Source: a virus. Taken from it: a stretch of DNA of 64,000 nucleotides. Positions 41,092 to 48,752 of the stretch are shown here, piece after piece; the first letter of the stretch is position 1, and every line of letters begins with the position of its first letter. The stretch lies in IMG/VR virus record IMGVR_UViG_3300030518_000006, positions 1 to 64,000 of that record; one strand, written 5' to 3'. The position numbers were made by a program, and so were the translations under genes. The notes under the pieces were generated by a model. It was given only the letters and a program-made list of their open reading frames with translations. It was not told the origin of the DNA and searched no databases.

Positions 41092-42876
41092 TCAAGGAGC
41101 GTTTGCGCTTACGTAGGGTGTTCGTTCGATCGCGTCACGCAGTTGGGCGCTGACCATCTCGTAGGAGAATTGCCGAAGCGCCGCGCGGCGGGTGCAGTTG
41201 AGCGGACTCGCGATCAAGGTGTCGCGGATCTTATCGGCGACACGGTTGATTGGGGCCAGATCGTTCGGTTTGCGCAGAGAGCCGAAGGGGAAGGCAAGGC
41301 TCCGCTCGGGGCAGATGTAGCGCTCGGTGGTATGCAGAGACGAGTTCGCCACCAGGAGGCAGCCGGAGATCGCCGCTTCTGCCATCACCAGGGAGCACGC
41401 CTCGCTCTGGGTGGGAAACACGAAGAGATTCGAGACCGAGAAGAGGTCCCTGATGGTGGCCTGGGTGACCCCGACGCCGGCGGACTCCGGGAAGATCTCG
41501 CTGGTGATCGCCAGGTGATCGCCAGGCATCCCCGCAGCGATGGCCCGGTCCCGGCAAGCGGTCAAGGCGGCGCGCTCGGCATCCCCATTGGCATGGGCCG
41601 TGGCGAGTACCAGGCGGCAGGATAGGCCGAGCTTGGTCAGATGCCCGAAGACATCGATGATCTTGTCGACGCCCTTGAATCCGAGACGGGTCGCGGAGAC
41701 AGGATAGATCTGGACCACGTCGGCGAGATGGAGGCCGTAGGCCCGGATAATGTGCGCGGCGCGCTCGTCGAAGGTGCCGAAGGTTGTCACGTCGCGAGCG
41801 TTGGGGCAGACCAGGACGTTGGAGGGATCGGTGTCGTAGTAGGCCGCCAGATAGGGCCGGTCGGCGTCGTTCAGGCAGAGCAGGCGATGCCCGTAGGGCA
41901 GCGTGGTGCGGTTACGTACCGCGTCTCCACCGGTCGGACGCACGGTCGCCGCGGCACTATGGCAGCAGTGCAGCCAGCCGAAGCCGGGGAGCTTGGAGAG
42001 CTGCCAGATGGCAGCGGTAAGCGTGGCATAGGAGGCCTGGAACAACAGGTCGTGGGTGATCACCGTGGCATTGCCGAGCTTGATCAGATTCTGCCGGATC
42101 ACGCTGACCAGTTGATCGACTACCACAGGATCGATGCGATCATCGCGCCAGATGACAGCGGGGATGATGGGAAGGATCTCGACATTCGGCGGAAATGCAG
42201 GGGCCTTGGCGATATTCGTGCCCAGGTGCACCCAGATCTGCACGAGCACAGCCGGATTGCTCGCGAGCATCCGCGCCTGGTCGGTGATGGCGGTGGAGAG
42301 GCTGTAGGAGGGATCGAAGTTGGCCAGGCTGGTCATCAAGACGATGCGCCGACGGTAGCTGAGCGTGGCGCCTTGCTTGATGAGGAGATTGGCTTTCTTC
42401 TCTTCGCATGTCGTGCAGGGTACATCCTCGGGCGTCCCGGCTGCCCCGGCCGTGGGAGCGGGAGTACTGGAGTCGACAGTGGTCGGTATAACAGGCTTGA
42501 AATCGCTCGCTTTGCGCAGCGCTACCGGAGCAGGCGCCGGAGCAGCCACGGGAGGGACACTGAGCAGCTTGGACAGTGCCGGGGCTCCATACATGTAGAG
42601 CCACAATACCGCCCGAACCGGAACATAAGCCGCGGCAGTGGTGAGGAACGCCGCGACGACGGGACCACCGACAAACAGATCGAGGCAGATGAGGAGGAGG
42701 CAGATCCACCAGATATTGCAGGTGTGGCAGAGCACCGGGTTGAGGAAGATCCGGCTCGTCGTCGTTTTTTGGAGGCGCGGCAGCAGCCAGGTGCGCAGCG
42801 GCGTGAAGATCGCCTCGAAATTCCAGATCCGGTGGACACCGGCACAGGCAAGGAAGAGGACGATGAGGTCATGCAT
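41092..42876 (-). CDS. membrane-anchored GT4-type glycosyltransferase
   Basis: 594 residues. The N-terminal 100 hold hydrophobic segments at 1-15, 50-70 and 75-97, with V-L-C-H-T-C-N-I-W-W. A proline/alanine linker and C-T-T-C follow. Residues 180-590 are a GT-B enzyme: N-V-L-V-C-P-N-A-R-D near 355, R-L-V-L-A-T-A-H-A-N-G, then the GT4 donor-site motif P-T-Q-S-E-A-C-S-L-V-M-A-E-A (E-x7-E). It probably moves a nucleotide sugar onto an acceptor at the membrane. The adjacent poly-threonine protein is the obvious candidate acceptor (inference). Confidence 0.8.
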   Translation of the reverse strand: MHDLIVLFLACAGVHRIWNFEAIFTPLRTWLLPRLQKTTTSRIFLNPVLCHTCNIWWICLLLICLDLFVGGPVVAAFLTTAAAYVPVRAVLWLYMYGAPALSKLLSVPPVAAPAPAPVALRKASDFKPVIPTTVDSSTPAPTAGAAGTPEDVPCTTCEEKKANLLIKQGATLSYRRRIVLMTSLANFDPSYSLSTAITDQARMLASNPAVLVQIWVHLGTNIAKAPAFPPNVEILPIIPAVIWRDDRIDPVVVDQLVSVIRQNLIKLGNATVITHDLLFQASYATLTAAIWQLSKLPGFGWLHCCHSAAATVRPTGGDAVRNRTTLPYGHRLLCLNDADRPYLAAYYDTDPSNVLVCPNARDVTTFGTFDERAAHIIRAYGLHLADVVQIYPVSATRLGFKGVDKIIDVFGHLTKLGLSCRLVLATAHANGDAERAALTACRDRAIAAGMPGDHLAITSEIFPESAGVGVTQATIRDLFSVSNLFVFPTQSEACSLVMAEAAISGCLLVANSSLHTTERYICPERSLAFPFGSLRKPNDLAPINRVADKIRDTLIASPLNCTRRAALRQFSYEMVSAQLRDAIERTPYVSANAP

Positions 42877-42879
42877 GGG

Positions 42880-43656
42880 TTAGCCGAAGGTGAGTATGAG
42901 GGTTTCAGCGCCACAAGGGGCTTCGCCGGGAACACTGACGGTGCCGGTGATCACGCCAGCGACGCATGACAGGGCGCCGGTGAGAACCGGGCCATAGGTC
43001 GGTGATCCGGTGTTGCCCCCGGCGATCACTTGGTAGTCAAGCCCATTGAAGGTGACCTGGACATAGGAGTTACCTGCGAGGTTGCCCCAGGTCCAGGTGC
43101 AGGTATCTCCGCCGTCGCTCTGATAGGCTCCACCGAGCCACGCAGTGCTTGGGATCAGACACCCACCGCCGGGACCTGCACCCGAGCCGCTGAGTGCTAC
43201 TGCAGGCTGGGCCACGCCGCAGGTGGTGCACGGGCCTGCTGCGGTCGTGGTGCTCGAGGTGCTCGAGGTGGTGAAGGTGATCGTGCTGGTCGTGGTCGTC
43301 GTAGTCGTGGTCGTGGTCGTGGTCGTGGTACTCGTCGTAGTCGTGGTGGTCGTGGTCGTCGTGGTCGCGCCGCAGGTGGCCGGACAGCAGGGAGTCGGCA
43401 GCGTGGGGAGCGTGAAGCAGACACACCCATTCTGCTGCTGCAGTGAATACTCGGTCGACGTGCAGGTCTCAAGGAAGGGGGCGCAGAGGGTGTTGTCGAC
43501 GCAGGCCGTGTTGGTCGCGTCGAGCACCCAGGTCGAGACGCCTCCCACCAGGCCGCAGGTATAGCGCACCTGCAGGCAGCAGTTGGAGCCGCCGGGCGGT
43601 GTGGGCTCCGGGCAGGGCGCGGTGGTCGAGGTGTTGGGGCAGTTAGGGCAGGGCAT
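42880..43656 (-). CDS. cysteine-rich protein with a 45-residue threonine linker
   Basis: About 258 residues from ATG 43656 (GGGGGA eight bases upstream; an ATG at 43665 is also possible). The first 100 hold many cysteines in pairs (C-P-N-C, N-C-C, P-C-C-P). Then comes a run of about 45 residues that are nearly all threonine with a few serines, followed by a beta-rich end with C-T-T-C-G and C-G-A-E-T-L-I-L-T-F. The threonine run is mucin-like and suits O-glycosylation. Probably a surface spike or decoration protein. Confidence 0.7.
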   Translation of the reverse strand: MPCPNCPNTSTTAPCPEPTPPGGSNCCLQVRYTCGLVGGVSTWVLDATNTACVDNTLCAPFLETCTSTEYSLQQQNGCVCFTLPTLPTPCCPATCGATTTTTTTTTTTSTTTTTTTTTTTTTTSTITFTTSSTSSTTTAAGPCTTCGVAQPAVALSGSGAGPGGGCLIPSTAWLGGAYQSDGGDTCTWTWGNLAGNSYVQVTFNGLDYQVIAGGNTGSPTYGPVLTGALSCVAGVITGTVSVPGEAPCGAETLILTFG

Positions 43657-44608
43657 CGGTACCATCCCCCAGGGCCCAGTCGTTCAGGGCGCCCATGTCA
43701 GTGGGGCGTGCGCCACCATCGCGGGTATCCATCAGCAGGGCCAGGTACCCTTTCAGACAGGCCTTTCCGCAGCCTCCGAGCGTGTCCGTCGGCCCCTTGG
43801 AGAAGGGGAAGATGCCGAGCACCTTCACATGCAGCGAGAAGACCTCATCGTGGTCGAAGCGCAGATAGGTCGGGGTCGGCCGGTAGTGGCCGCCGAAGAC
43901 ATACTGCTCGGCCGGATCGATCGAGGTGGTCGGGGCGCGCATGTCGGTCCAGCTCGCGTTGATCATCGGCGAGCCGTTCTTGTAGATCGTCACCTGGAAC
44001 TGGTCGAAGGGTACCAGGTCGGAGAATTCATAGCTGACCCCCTGGATGATCAGGCAGCGGTCGGCGGGCACCTTGTAGGAGATGAGCACATAGTCGGTGG
44101 CGTAGTGCGGGAGGCAGAGCTCCCCGCAACGGTTGAAGGTCTTGGACCAGAAGTTCGGGGCCACGAACAACGGGATATGCATCTCCACGGCGATCTGGCG
44201 ATCAGGATCACCCCCGAGCGGCTCCTGTTGATTCGCCCCGACCGCGGTGCCGCCGCTCGGGGTCCAGAGCTTCTTCGGGGTAAACCCGACATCCGGAGCC
44301 CCAGCCCACATCAGCTCATCAATCGGCTTGTCCTGCTCGGGGGTTGCCGAGGGCATCGTCTCGACGTGTGCGAGCTGATGCTTCCAGATCACCGGCAGGA
44401 CATAGGGAACAGTGCTGCCCGGCAGCCGCAGTTGGACGCCGGGCGGGAACCCACGTGGTGCGGTGACCGTGCTGCTGGTGACGATGACTGCCGGGCGATT
44501 GTCCGGCAGGCGAGCGAGCGTGAGCGACTTGATCCCGGGCATCGCGCCGAAATCCCGGCGGAGCATCTGCAGCGCAGCCAGTAGGATTTTTGGCGAGGGT
44601 TCAGACAT
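43643..44608 (-). CDS. beta-rich protein of the putative capsid group
   Basis: 321 residues from ATG 44608 (8-base overlap with the preceding gene). A helical head (1-30) is followed by beta-rich sequence. From about 180, V-P-A-D-R-C-L-I-I-Q-G-V-S-Y-E-F and F-Q-V-T-I-Y-K-N-G-S-P-M-I, then D-E-V-F-S-L-H-V-K-V-L-G, follow the strand order seen in its two upstream neighbours. It may be a capsid or spike-base subunit. Confidence 0.6.
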   Translation of the reverse strand: MSEPSPKILLAALQMLRRDFGAMPGIKSLTLARLPDNRPAVIVTSSTVTAPRGFPPGVQLRLPGSTVPYVLPVIWKHQLAHVETMPSATPEQDKPIDELMWAGAPDVGFTPKKLWTPSGGTAVGANQQEPLGGDPDRQIAVEMHIPLFVAPNFWSKTFNRCGELCLPHYATDYVLISYKVPADRCLIIQGVSYEFSDLVPFDQFQVTIYKNGSPMINASWTDMRAPTTSIDPAEQYVFGGHYRPTPTYLRFDHDEVFSLHVKVLGIFPFSKGPTDTLGGCGKACLKGYLALLMDTRDGGARPTDMGALNDWALGDGTDALP

Positions 44609-45128
44609 CGGTGATGAACTCGTACTTGTCCTTCTCGGCGACATTCGGGTTGAGATACTGCCAGCCGAAGAGCCCGGCCACCACCATCTGCTGGATGATG
44701 TTGGTGCTCTTCGCCTGGATGATCAGGTTGTCCTTCTGCTCGATCAAGAAGAAGGTTTCGGCCGGCACCACAGGCCAGATGTTCGGGCCGATCTTGTTGA
44801 CGTCCACGCCGGTCGGGATGGTCATGTAGGGTGCGATGGTGCCGTTGAGAATGAAACGCCATTGGATGCCGGCGAGCGTCGCATCACCGACCACCGTGGT
44901 CACATACTTCTCGATGCGCCAGGTCCATCCAGGGATGCCTTGGAGATTGAGGACATTGGTCCAGCCCTGGCTCGAGGACAGCGGTGCGATTGCCGTCTTG
45001 GTCAGGGTGTTGGACCACCATGTCGGATCCGTGTTCGACGGACGGCGGAATGGCAGCGACGACCGGATCAGGGCGTTCTTGAAGGTGGCGAGCGCGAGCT
45101 GTTCGTAGGGGAGCAGCGTCAAAGGCAT
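44601..45128 (-). CDS. beta-sandwich protein, putative capsid subunit A
   Basis: 175 residues. W-R-I-E-K-Y, I-Q-W-R-F-I-L-N-G-T-I, E-T-F-F-L-I-E-Q-K-D-N-L-I-I-Q-A and G-L-F-G-W-Q-Y-L align in order with segments of the next gene upstream, so the two are paralogues. Length and strand pattern suit a single jelly roll. Proteins of this kind occur as paired capsid subunits in sphaerolipovirus-like phages with internal membranes; that link is inference. Confidence 0.6.
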   Translation of the reverse strand: MPLTLLPYEQLALATFKNALIRSSLPFRRPSNTDPTWWSNTLTKTAIAPLSSSQGWTNVLNLQGIPGWTWRIEKYVTTVVGDATLAGIQWRFILNGTIAPYMTIPTGVDVNKIGPNIWPVVPAETFFLIEQKDNLIIQAKSTNIIQQMVVAGLFGWQYLNPNVAEKDKYEFITDV

Positions 45129-45136
45129 GACTGCTC

Positions 45137-45814
45137 CTAGTTCGCGGTGACGGAGGCCTTCGAGCCCTCATCACCGTACCGGAGCTTCCAATCCCATCCA
45201 CGGAACTTCATGGCGATCGTGCTGGCAGCGCCGGCAGTCGTCGCGCGCTGGACCTGGAAATTGACCGTCTGGCCAACCGGGATGATCAGGAACATATCGG
45301 ACGGTTGGGTCATGCTGCCGCGGTGCTCGCCGAACGGCCCGAGATCGAATGGGATTGCACCGTTGAACATGAAACGCCAGAGAATCGACCCATCGTAGGC
45401 GAAGGCGGCATTGGTGACGTCGAAACCGTACTGGGCGAGGCGCCCATACCGTCCTTCTGGGGCGGTATAGGTCAGGACGGTATTCCACGCCCCGGCAGCA
45501 GCGGGCAGTGAGAACGTCGCCGACAGATCGATGTTGTTCGACCACGGCATCGGGGTGCTGTGGGCCGGCAGCGAGGCCGTGATCTGCATGTTGCGCGCGA
45601 TGCGCGCGAGGGCGGTCACCAGGTGATTGGCCCGCGCCTGGTCCTCGGGAGACGGAGGCGGCGCGCCGACCATGCCGGGGCTGTTGTGCTCGATCTTGTC
45701 ACGGAAGTTCTGGACCCCTCCCGAATCCGGGAGGGCCAGGGGCGTGGTCAAATCGCTCTGCTGGCCGAACAGCCGGCCATTGTAGCCGAGACCGTGGTCG
45801 TCATTGCGCGGCAT
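45137..45814 (-). CDS. beta-sandwich protein, putative capsid subunit B
   Basis: 225 residues. A 95-residue head (acidic/proline part then a helix) precedes a domain with Y-G-R-L-A-Q-Y-G-F-D, I-L-W-R-F-M-F-N-G-A-I, M-F-L-I-I-P-V-G-Q-T-V-N-F-Q-V and F-R-G-W-D-W-K-L, which parallels the gene downstream. Paralogous tandem genes with one shared sandwich fit a capsid built from two related subunits. Confidence 0.6.
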   Translation of the reverse strand: MPRNDDHGLGYNGRLFGQQSDLTTPLALPDSGGVQNFRDKIEHNSPGMVGAPPPSPEDQARANHLVTALARIARNMQITASLPAHSTPMPWSNNIDLSATFSLPAAAGAWNTVLTYTAPEGRYGRLAQYGFDVTNAAFAYDGSILWRFMFNGAIPFDLGPFGEHRGSMTQPSDMFLIIPVGQTVNFQVQRATTAGAASTIAMKFRGWDWKLRYGDEGSKASVTAN

Positions 45815-45849
45815 GGGGCCTCCTAGGGGTTACGACCGAAGCCGGGACC

Positions 45850-46395
45850 TTATCCCAGCTTGCGGTTGTACACCTTGAAGCCGCCCATGGTGACCCACAC
45901 GTTGTTGTTCGACCCGGAGAGATCCGCCAGGGTGAACGACAGGGTGGTGTTGGCGGGCAGGAGCAACGGCTTGTGCAGCGGGCCCGGCCGCTCCGCGGTG
46001 CCGACCACGGTGTCGGCATTGACCGCGATGTTCTGCAGCTGACGGTCGCTCGCGTCCTGCTGCATGAAGATGGTGTAGGGACCATCGCTCACGCCCCGCA
46101 TCGAGCAGGCGATGAACGCGCTGTCGGCTGAGATGCGGATCTGGTTGAGCGCGGTGCCATTCGCACCGAGTATCCCGTTCGGCGTTCCAGCGGCGCCATT
46201 GCTGGCGGTATTCTGGAAGGCGTAGAAGTACGGGATGACGTTGTCCTGTGGGAAGGCACCGAACACGTCAAAGATGCTTTGACGGACGTTCAGGAGGGCC
46301 TTGACCATCTCCACGATGCCGGGAGGGGCCTTACCAATCTGCTCGAGATGCTCGAGCTTCTTGATATCCTTGGTGTCGATATCGAGCAAACCCAT
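45850..46395 (-). CDS. jelly-roll-like virion protein, first gene of the leftward block
   Basis: 181 residues; AAAGGA stands eight bases before ATG 46395. A helical head (1-45) precedes a beta domain: I-R-I-S-A-D-S-A-F-I-A-C, Y-T-I-F-M-Q-Q-D, L-L-L-P-A-N-T-T-L-S-F-T-L-A-D-L-S-G and V-W-V-T-M-G-G-F-K-V-Y. This is a recurring phage virion pattern with jelly-roll features. Being first after the divergent promoter, it should be the most strongly expressed of the block. Confidence 0.6.
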   Translation of the reverse strand: MGLLDIDTKDIKKLEHLEQIGKAPPGIVEMVKALLNVRQSIFDVFGAFPQDNVIPYFYAFQNTASNGAAGTPNGILGANGTALNQIRISADSAFIACSMRGVSDGPYTIFMQQDASDRQLQNIAVNADTVVGTAERPGPLHKPLLLPANTTLSFTLADLSGSNNNVWVTMGGFKVYNRKLG

Positions 46396-46440
46396 GAGGG
46401 TATCCTTTGCTGAGGAGGTGGCGCAGAAGCGCGAACACCG

Positions 46441-46515
46441 TGCACGCTATCAGGTATTCGCCTGAGTTGCAAGTTTTACTTGCGCTGTTTGTATCAGTCG
46501 TATCCTTCGCCCACC
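46441..46515. promoter_or_regulatory. divergent promoter region with a GCAAGT/ACTTGC operator
   Basis: GCAAGT-TTT-ACTTGC at 46469-46483 is a perfect inverted repeat. TTGCAA (46468-46473), the same on both strands, can serve as -35 to the left, with a weak TAGCGT 17 bases on; rightward elements are less clear. It lies between the virion block and the antitoxin-like gene, which probably binds it. Confidence 0.5.
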
Positions 46516-46770
46516 GTGCTCACCTACTCCATATCCGATCTGTTGCGTGGAGATATCGGGGAGATCTTCGGCATAGTCCAGCACCGGGGCGAAGAGATCA
46601 CGATCACCCGCTTCGGTAAGCCGATCGTGCGCATCGTGCCGATTACGTCGGTTACTCACGCCGATAAATCTCTGACGGACCCCAGTGCCAATCGCAGTTC
46701 CATGTCGCTCGACAAGCTGACCTCGATGCCCGTCCCGCCGGATGCGATCCCACCACGAAAGAGGAAATGA
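46516..46770 (+). CDS. Phd/YefM-like antitoxin-type DNA-binding protein
   Basis: 84 residues from GTG 46516 (a TTG at 46480 would add 12). T-Y-S-I-S-D-L-L-R-G-D-I-G-E-I-F-G-I-V-Q-H-R-G-E-E-I-T-I-T-R-F-G-K-P-I-V-R-I-V-P is a clear Phd/YefM fold. The tail is long and basic instead of the usual toxin-binding helix, and no toxin gene follows. No ribosome site precedes GTG, so a leaderless message is possible. Likely autoregulates from the inverted repeat 33-47 bases upstream. Confidence 0.7.
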   Translation: MLTYSISDLLRGDIGEIFGIVQHRGEEITITRFGKPIVRIVPITSVTHADKSLTDPSANRSSMSLDKLTSMPVPPDAIPPRKRK

Positions 46771-47234
46771 CCATGCCCAAGACGTCTGACAGAACTTATG
46801 CGCGCAAATTACTCAATGCTCTTATAACGGCCCACGAGGGGCTTGAAAACGTGACGCATGCCCGCGAAGCGCTTCTGCTGAAGCGCGCGAAGAAAACGAG
46901 GGAGATCCCTGTTCTGTCCGCAAACGAGGAACTCGACCACGAGCTACGTAGAACCGAAGCTGAGATCGCCGTTGAGGAGGCAGGGCGTGCGCCACGTGTG
47001 AGGATCGAACCGAATCCGATGATTGAGCAGAAACGCCTTCACGTTGAACTAGCGTTCCAGCCTAAACCGGATCGCATGGAGACCCTCAACGTTATCCTCC
47101 TGATCGTCGGCGTCCTGGCCCTGGTAGCACTCCTGGCCCGTGCGCATGGCTCCGAAAACCCTGCCGGAAATTCTGTGGAAATCCCGGTAAAATCCACTGT
47201 TCCCATGTCCAGCCCTGCTCCGACAACCCCCTAA
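46767..47234 (+). CDS. coiled-coil protein with one membrane helix
   Basis: 155 residues, ATGA-coupled to the antitoxin-like gene. Charged helices span 10-80. One membrane helix at about 106-124 (L-N-V-I-L-L-I-V-G-V-L-A-L-V-A-L-L-A) is followed by a 30-residue polar tail. It takes the place of a toxin but shows no toxin motif. Confidence 0.6.
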   Translation: MTMPKTSDRTYARKLLNALITAHEGLENVTHAREALLLKRAKKTREIPVLSANEELDHELRRTEAEIAVEEAGRAPRVRIEPNPMIEQKRLHVELAFQPKPDRMETLNVILLIVGVLALVALLARAHGSENPAGNSVEIPVKSTVPMSSPAPTTP

Positions 47235-47284
47235 AAACCACTTAGGTCCCTGCTACCATGGTAGTTATGCCTAAATATGGTCAT

Positions 47285-47317
47285 ACAGGCCGTAACGCAA
47301 GGCTGGTCTTGCGTTAC
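47285..47317. promoter_or_regulatory. inverted repeat carrying the CTTGCGTTAC motif twice
   Basis: GTAACGCAAG (47292-47301), a 6-base spacer and CTTGCGTTAC (47308-47317) pair perfectly. The left copy extends on the minus strand to CTTGCGTTACGGCCTGT (47301-47285), a 16-of-17 match to 19569-19585. CTACCATGGTAG at 47253-47264 is a second palindrome in the same 136-bp gap. Operator, promoter element or terminator. Confidence 0.5.
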
Positions 47318-47370
47318 AAGATAGCCTTGGAAACGCTGGGGGATTACTCCAAAATATCTCAGGAGATTGT

Positions 47371-47826
47371 ATGACCATATTCCGCCTGACTTCCAAGGGG
47401 GTCGTTCCCGGCCGCCTGATTTCTATCCTCTTCGAGGCCAAGTATACGGGGAACACGATTACGTTTCCCTATGATTGGACGGGTAAGAATGCAACATTGG
47501 CAATGAGCCTCCTTCGTCCCGGTGACCAGAATGTACGCCTGCGGTGGCCAATTCGAATGAGTATCTTCAGTCTCAAGAAGGTGAGCGTGCAGGTTGGGGA
47601 GATTCGTTACAAGCCAGGCGTCTACTCTCCGAATCATAAGGATGGCAGCCTCTACATCCCGTCTCATCAGACCGTCTGGATCACGGATATCGACAAGGGG
47701 GCGCTCATCAAAGGTGAGATGCTCTTGGAACCCCTCGTCGTCGAGCTGGATCGACGCAAAGGCGTCCTCGTCACGGAGGTACCGAATCAGATCAAACCGG
47801 CACCGTTGAAGTTCGTGGCCCGATGA
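47371..47826 (+). CDS. hypothetical beta-rich protein
   Basis: 151 residues with CAGGAGA before ATG 47371. Strands alternate with prolines (T-F-P-Y-D-W-T-G-K, Y-I-P-S-H-Q-T-V-W-I-T-D-I). A membrane helix is absent. First gene of the nuclease-methylase operon. No family is recognised. Confidence 0.6.
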   Translation: MTIFRLTSKGVVPGRLISILFEAKYTGNTITFPYDWTGKNATLAMSLLRPGDQNVRLRWPIRMSIFSLKKVSVQVGEIRYKPGVYSPNHKDGSLYIPSHQTVWITDIDKGALIKGEMLLEPLVVELDRRKGVLVTEVPNQIKPAPLKFVAR

Positions 47827-47912
47827 TCACCCTCTTCGACTACCTGCTCGCTTTCCCCGACAATACCGAAGCGCGCGAGATGATCGCCCGCATGCCCAAG
47901 GACGATTCATGA
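47823..47912 (+). CDS. 29-residue coupled small protein
   Basis: ATG 47823 overlaps the previous stop (ATGA) and its own stop overlaps the next ATG (ATGA), filling the gap exactly. M-I-T-L-F-D-Y-L-L-A-F-P-D-N-T-E-A-R-E-M-I-A-R-M is a plausible amphipathic helix. Confidence 0.5.
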   Translation: MITLFDYLLAFPDNTEAREMIARMPKDDS

Positions 47913-48454
47913 GCCTCATCCCTGACTGGGTCCGCGGCATCGACCGCATCCTCGGACGCACCCGCGCGGCCAACACGCTCAAGGTCGAGCCGGTGGCCCT
48001 GGCGACCATTGACGAGGTGCAGTGGGTCCTGTTGTTCGCGCCGAAGCAGCAGATGTTCTGCCTGATCCCCCAGGACGAAGCGCTGCGCGACGGCAACACG
48101 CTCGAGATCCCGTACGATCACATGGTTGAGCTGGCCGAAGCCGAGGGCACCTGCGTGAACCGCAAGAAAGCCCGAGCGCTCGCCAAAGGACTGATTGTCG
48201 ACGGCTGGGAGCCACGAACCTACGTGATGGTGGGCCCCAACACGGAAGGCTACCTGCACGGCCTCAAGATGACGGAGCTGGTCGCCTGGGGTAAGAAGCA
48301 GATAGAGCAACTCACGAAGCTAATGAAGGAGCAAGCCGATGCTCAGCAAGCCCAAGCCGCTGCCGAAGCGCCTGGTGCAGGGGGCGCGGTGGATGCTGGA
48401 CGAATTGCAGCACCAGCGTCTGACGGTGGTGCTGACCCCAGCCCGGGAGGGTGA
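47909..48454 (+). CDS. hypothetical protein with alanine/glycine-rich tail
   Basis: 181 residues, ATGA start. Beta-rich first half (V-Q-W-V-L-L-F-A-P-K-Q-Q-M-F-C-L-I-P-Q-D-E), helical centre, then a disordered A/G/P tail from about 143. The last 116 bases overlap the next gene in another frame. No family is recognised. Confidence 0.6.
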   Translation: MSLIPDWVRGIDRILGRTRAANTLKVEPVALATIDEVQWVLLFAPKQQMFCLIPQDEALRDGNTLEIPYDHMVELAEAEGTCVNRKKARALAKGLIVDGWEPRTYVMVGPNTEGYLHGLKMTELVAWGKKQIEQLTKLMKEQADAQQAQAAAEAPGAGGAVDAGRIAAPASDGGADPSPGG

Positions 48455-48752
48455 GGGCAGCGTTCGGACGGTCATGACCCCAAACCCCGACTGGTACCAG
48501 CGTTTCTGCGCGCGGTATAAATCTGGGCGCCATCGGAAGAACCGGGCCTTCGAGACGAGCGTCCGGCGCCAGAAGACAGAGCGGGCCTTGAAGCGGATCA
48601 TCAGCGGAGAGGTGCATACGATGGCGTACGCGAACCACGGCAAAAGCCCCTACGTCAGCCGGCTGATCCCTGAGATTCGGGACTATCTGCGGCGGGGAGA
48701 TCAAGAGCGGAAAGAGCAGCGAGCACAAAGACTCGCGAGCGTGCCGTTTTGA
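48339..48752 (+). CDS. basic hypothetical protein
   Basis: 137 residues with GAAGGAG seven bases before ATG 48339. Strongly basic, with W-Y-Q-R-F-C-A-R-Y-K-S-G-R-H-R-K-N-R near residue 51 and a K/R/E-rich end. A nucleic-acid-binding role alongside the nuclease gene is plausible. It overlaps the upstream gene by 116 bases, unusual here but supported by the ribosome site. Confidence 0.6.
   Translation: MLSKPKPLPKRLVQGARWMLDELQHQRLTVVLTPAREGEGSVRTVMTPNPDWYQRFCARYKSGRHRKNRAFETSVRRQKTERALKRIISGEVHTMAYANHGKSPYVSRLIPEIRDYLRRGDQERKEQRAQRLASVPF

Noticed and set aside
41641-42969. 442-codon open frame on the plus strand
   Set aside because: Antisense of the glycosyltransferase, whose motifs and start are convincing.
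43250-43370. GTC/GTG microsatellite, first taken as a repeat array or CRISPR
   Set aside because: It has no spacers and codes for the poly-threonine linker on the minus strand.
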